Assembly: GCF_017994015.1 (NCBI RefSeq)
Contig: NZ_JAGOLP010000001.1
Coordinates: 62,001 to 126,000, forward strand
Direction: 5' to 3'
Origin: Ferrovibrio sp.
GTDB taxonomy: Bacteria > Pseudomonadota > Alphaproteobacteria > Ferrovibrionales > Ferrovibrionaceae
Length of the DNA: 64,000 nucleotides
In this document: piece by piece, positions 63,244 through 64,000 of the stretch
Layout of the letters: every line of letters starts with the position of its first letter
Numbering within the stretch: the stretch's first letter is position 1
Notes under the pieces: model-generated
What the model was told of the DNA's origin: nothing
The model's input: the letters and a program-made list of their open reading frames with translations, nothing else
Database searches by the model: none
Program-made: the position numbers and the translations under genes

Positions 63244-64000
63244 TCAATTCAATTCCGCTAGCACCGCCGCGTCGGGTTCCCCGGCGCGGCGTTTTGCTGC
63301 GAAGGCGGCAAATTCCGCCGCCGGCATAAGCTGCTTCAGCGCCCAGGCGGCATGGGCACGCACCGGCATGGCGGCATCCTCGGCCAGATCGAGCAAAACC
63401 GGGATGGCGGCCGGATCGGCGCTGTTGCCCAAAGCCAGGCAGAGATTGCGGATGAAGCGGTCACGCCCGATGCGCTTGATCGCCGTGGTGGCGAAAAAAT
63501 CCCGGAAGCCGGCATCATCGAGCCGCGCCAGATCAAGCAGGCGCGGCGCCTTGAGCTCGACACGCGCCTGGATTTCCAGATCACGCGCCTGGGCGGCGAA
63601 TTTGTTCCACGGGCAGGCGGCCAGGCAATCATCGCAGCCATAGAGCCGGTTGCCCATGGCGGCGCGGAATTCCAGCGGGATGACGCCATCATATTCGATG
63701 GTGAGATACGAGATGCAGCGCCGCGCATCCAGTTGATAAGGTGCCGGGAAGGCTTGGGTCGGGCAGATATCCAGGCAGGCCTGGCAGGAGCCGCAATGAT
63801 CAATCTCGGGCGCATCCGGCGGCAAATCCGCTGCGGTGAGAATGGCGCCGAGGAACAGCCAGGAGCCGAACTGGCGCGATACCAGATTGGTGTGTTTGCC
63901 CTGCCAGCCGAGACCGGCGACCTGCGCCAGCGGCTTTTCCATCAACGGCGCGGTATCAACAAACACTTTCAGCGCCTGGCCGGTTTCACGTTGCAGCCAG
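63244..64000 (-). CDS. queG: Epoxyqueuosine reductase QueG (5' part outside window)
   Basis: Cobalamin-dependent iron-sulfur enzyme for the last step of queuosine tRNA modification. Only the C-terminal ~250 residues are in the window; the frame stays open to the right edge. Seen are the [21 protein letters not shown] segment in parts, two ferredoxin-type [4Fe-4S] motifs [16 protein letters not shown] and [13 protein letters not shown], and a HEAT-like C-terminal repeat region ([20 protein letters not shown]...[12 protein letters not shown]). It is convergent with argG, 8 bp apart. B12 is a cofactor, which fits the B12 uptake genes of this genome. Confidence 0.95.
   Translation of the reverse strand, partial: WLQRETGQALKVFVDTAPLMEKPLAQVAGLGWQGKHTNLVSRQFGSWLFLGAILTAADLPPDAPEIDHCGSCQACLDICPTQAFPAPYQLDARRCISYLTIEYDGVIPLEFRAAMGNRLYGCDDCLAACPWNKFAAQARDLEIQARVELKAPRLLDLARLDDAGFRDFFATTAIKRIGRDRFIRNLCLALGNSADPAAIPVLLDLAEDAAMPVRAHAAWALKQLMPAAEFAAFAAKRRAGEPDAAVLAELN

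Overview
The window is GC-rich chromosomal DNA from an alphaproteobacterium. CtrA beside fliI/fliJ, a Ros/MucR regulator, a Fur-family regulator, the XRE regulator upstream of metK, ihfB-lapA and the htpX/DUF1674 pair all fit this class; the gene order suggests Rhodospirillales or a near relative (inference from synteny, not from a tree). Almost every base is coding. I see no rRNA, tRNA, CRISPR array, insertion sequence or prophage.

Left third (1-24.5 kb). A long leftward core block runs from sppA, ihfB and lapA, through an amino-acid oxidase/Ocd-like pair and a divergent VanX-like dipeptidase, to a TsaB-RimI fusion, mucR, fur, plsC, miaB, phoH, ybeY, a CorC-like gene, lnt, an XRE regulator, metK, trmB and a CbtA-like membrane protein. 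It ends in the rimP-nusA-ylxR-infB-rbfA-truB-rpsO translation/transcription operon. That operon begins at a good sigma-70-type promoter followed by two leader hairpins, one of which looks like an intrinsic terminator.

Middle (24.5-44.5 kb). ctrA diverges from fliI-fliJ across a region with a CtrA-like box and a GANTC site. Next comes a small detoxification-type operon (SnoaL/DUF1348 protein, TetR, GST, DsbA-like isomerase) with a perfect palindromic operator, then LysE, a 2H phosphoesterase, a GST, and leuB-leuD-leuC. A tightly overlapped LysR-HAD-nthA-nthB-activator cluster encodes a cobalt-type nitrile hydratase. DoxX, GST and PAS genes follow, then the rplS-trmD-rimM-rpsP-ffh operon.

Right third (44.5-64 kb). 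A RES-Xre toxin-antitoxin pair, a DUF3108 protein, an unrecognised small protein that may be a degenerate Hpt domain, meaB overlapping a membrane PAS histidine kinase, and rho. A metal/cofactor acquisition region follows: HupE/UreJ, DUF2946, a YcnI-PCuAC fusion and a TonB receptor (copper-type neighbourhood), then btuB under a clear cobalamin riboswitch, diverging from an SbmA/BacA/ABCD-type ABC transporter coupled to a VOC protein. The window closes with htpX, DUF1674 (SdhAF4-like), argG and the 3' part of queG.

The most interesting points are the back-to-back btuB riboswitch / BacA-like exporter-fold transporter (a candidate B12 uptake pair), the LysR-HAD-nitrile hydratase operon, the hairpin leader of the nusA operon, two inverted pairs of 32-bp REP-like palindromes, and several palindromic operators that can be assigned to adjacent regulators. 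Cobalt/B12 is a recurring theme (CbtA-like, Co-type nitrile hydratase, MeaB, HupE, BtuB), although the linkage between these genes is inferred only.
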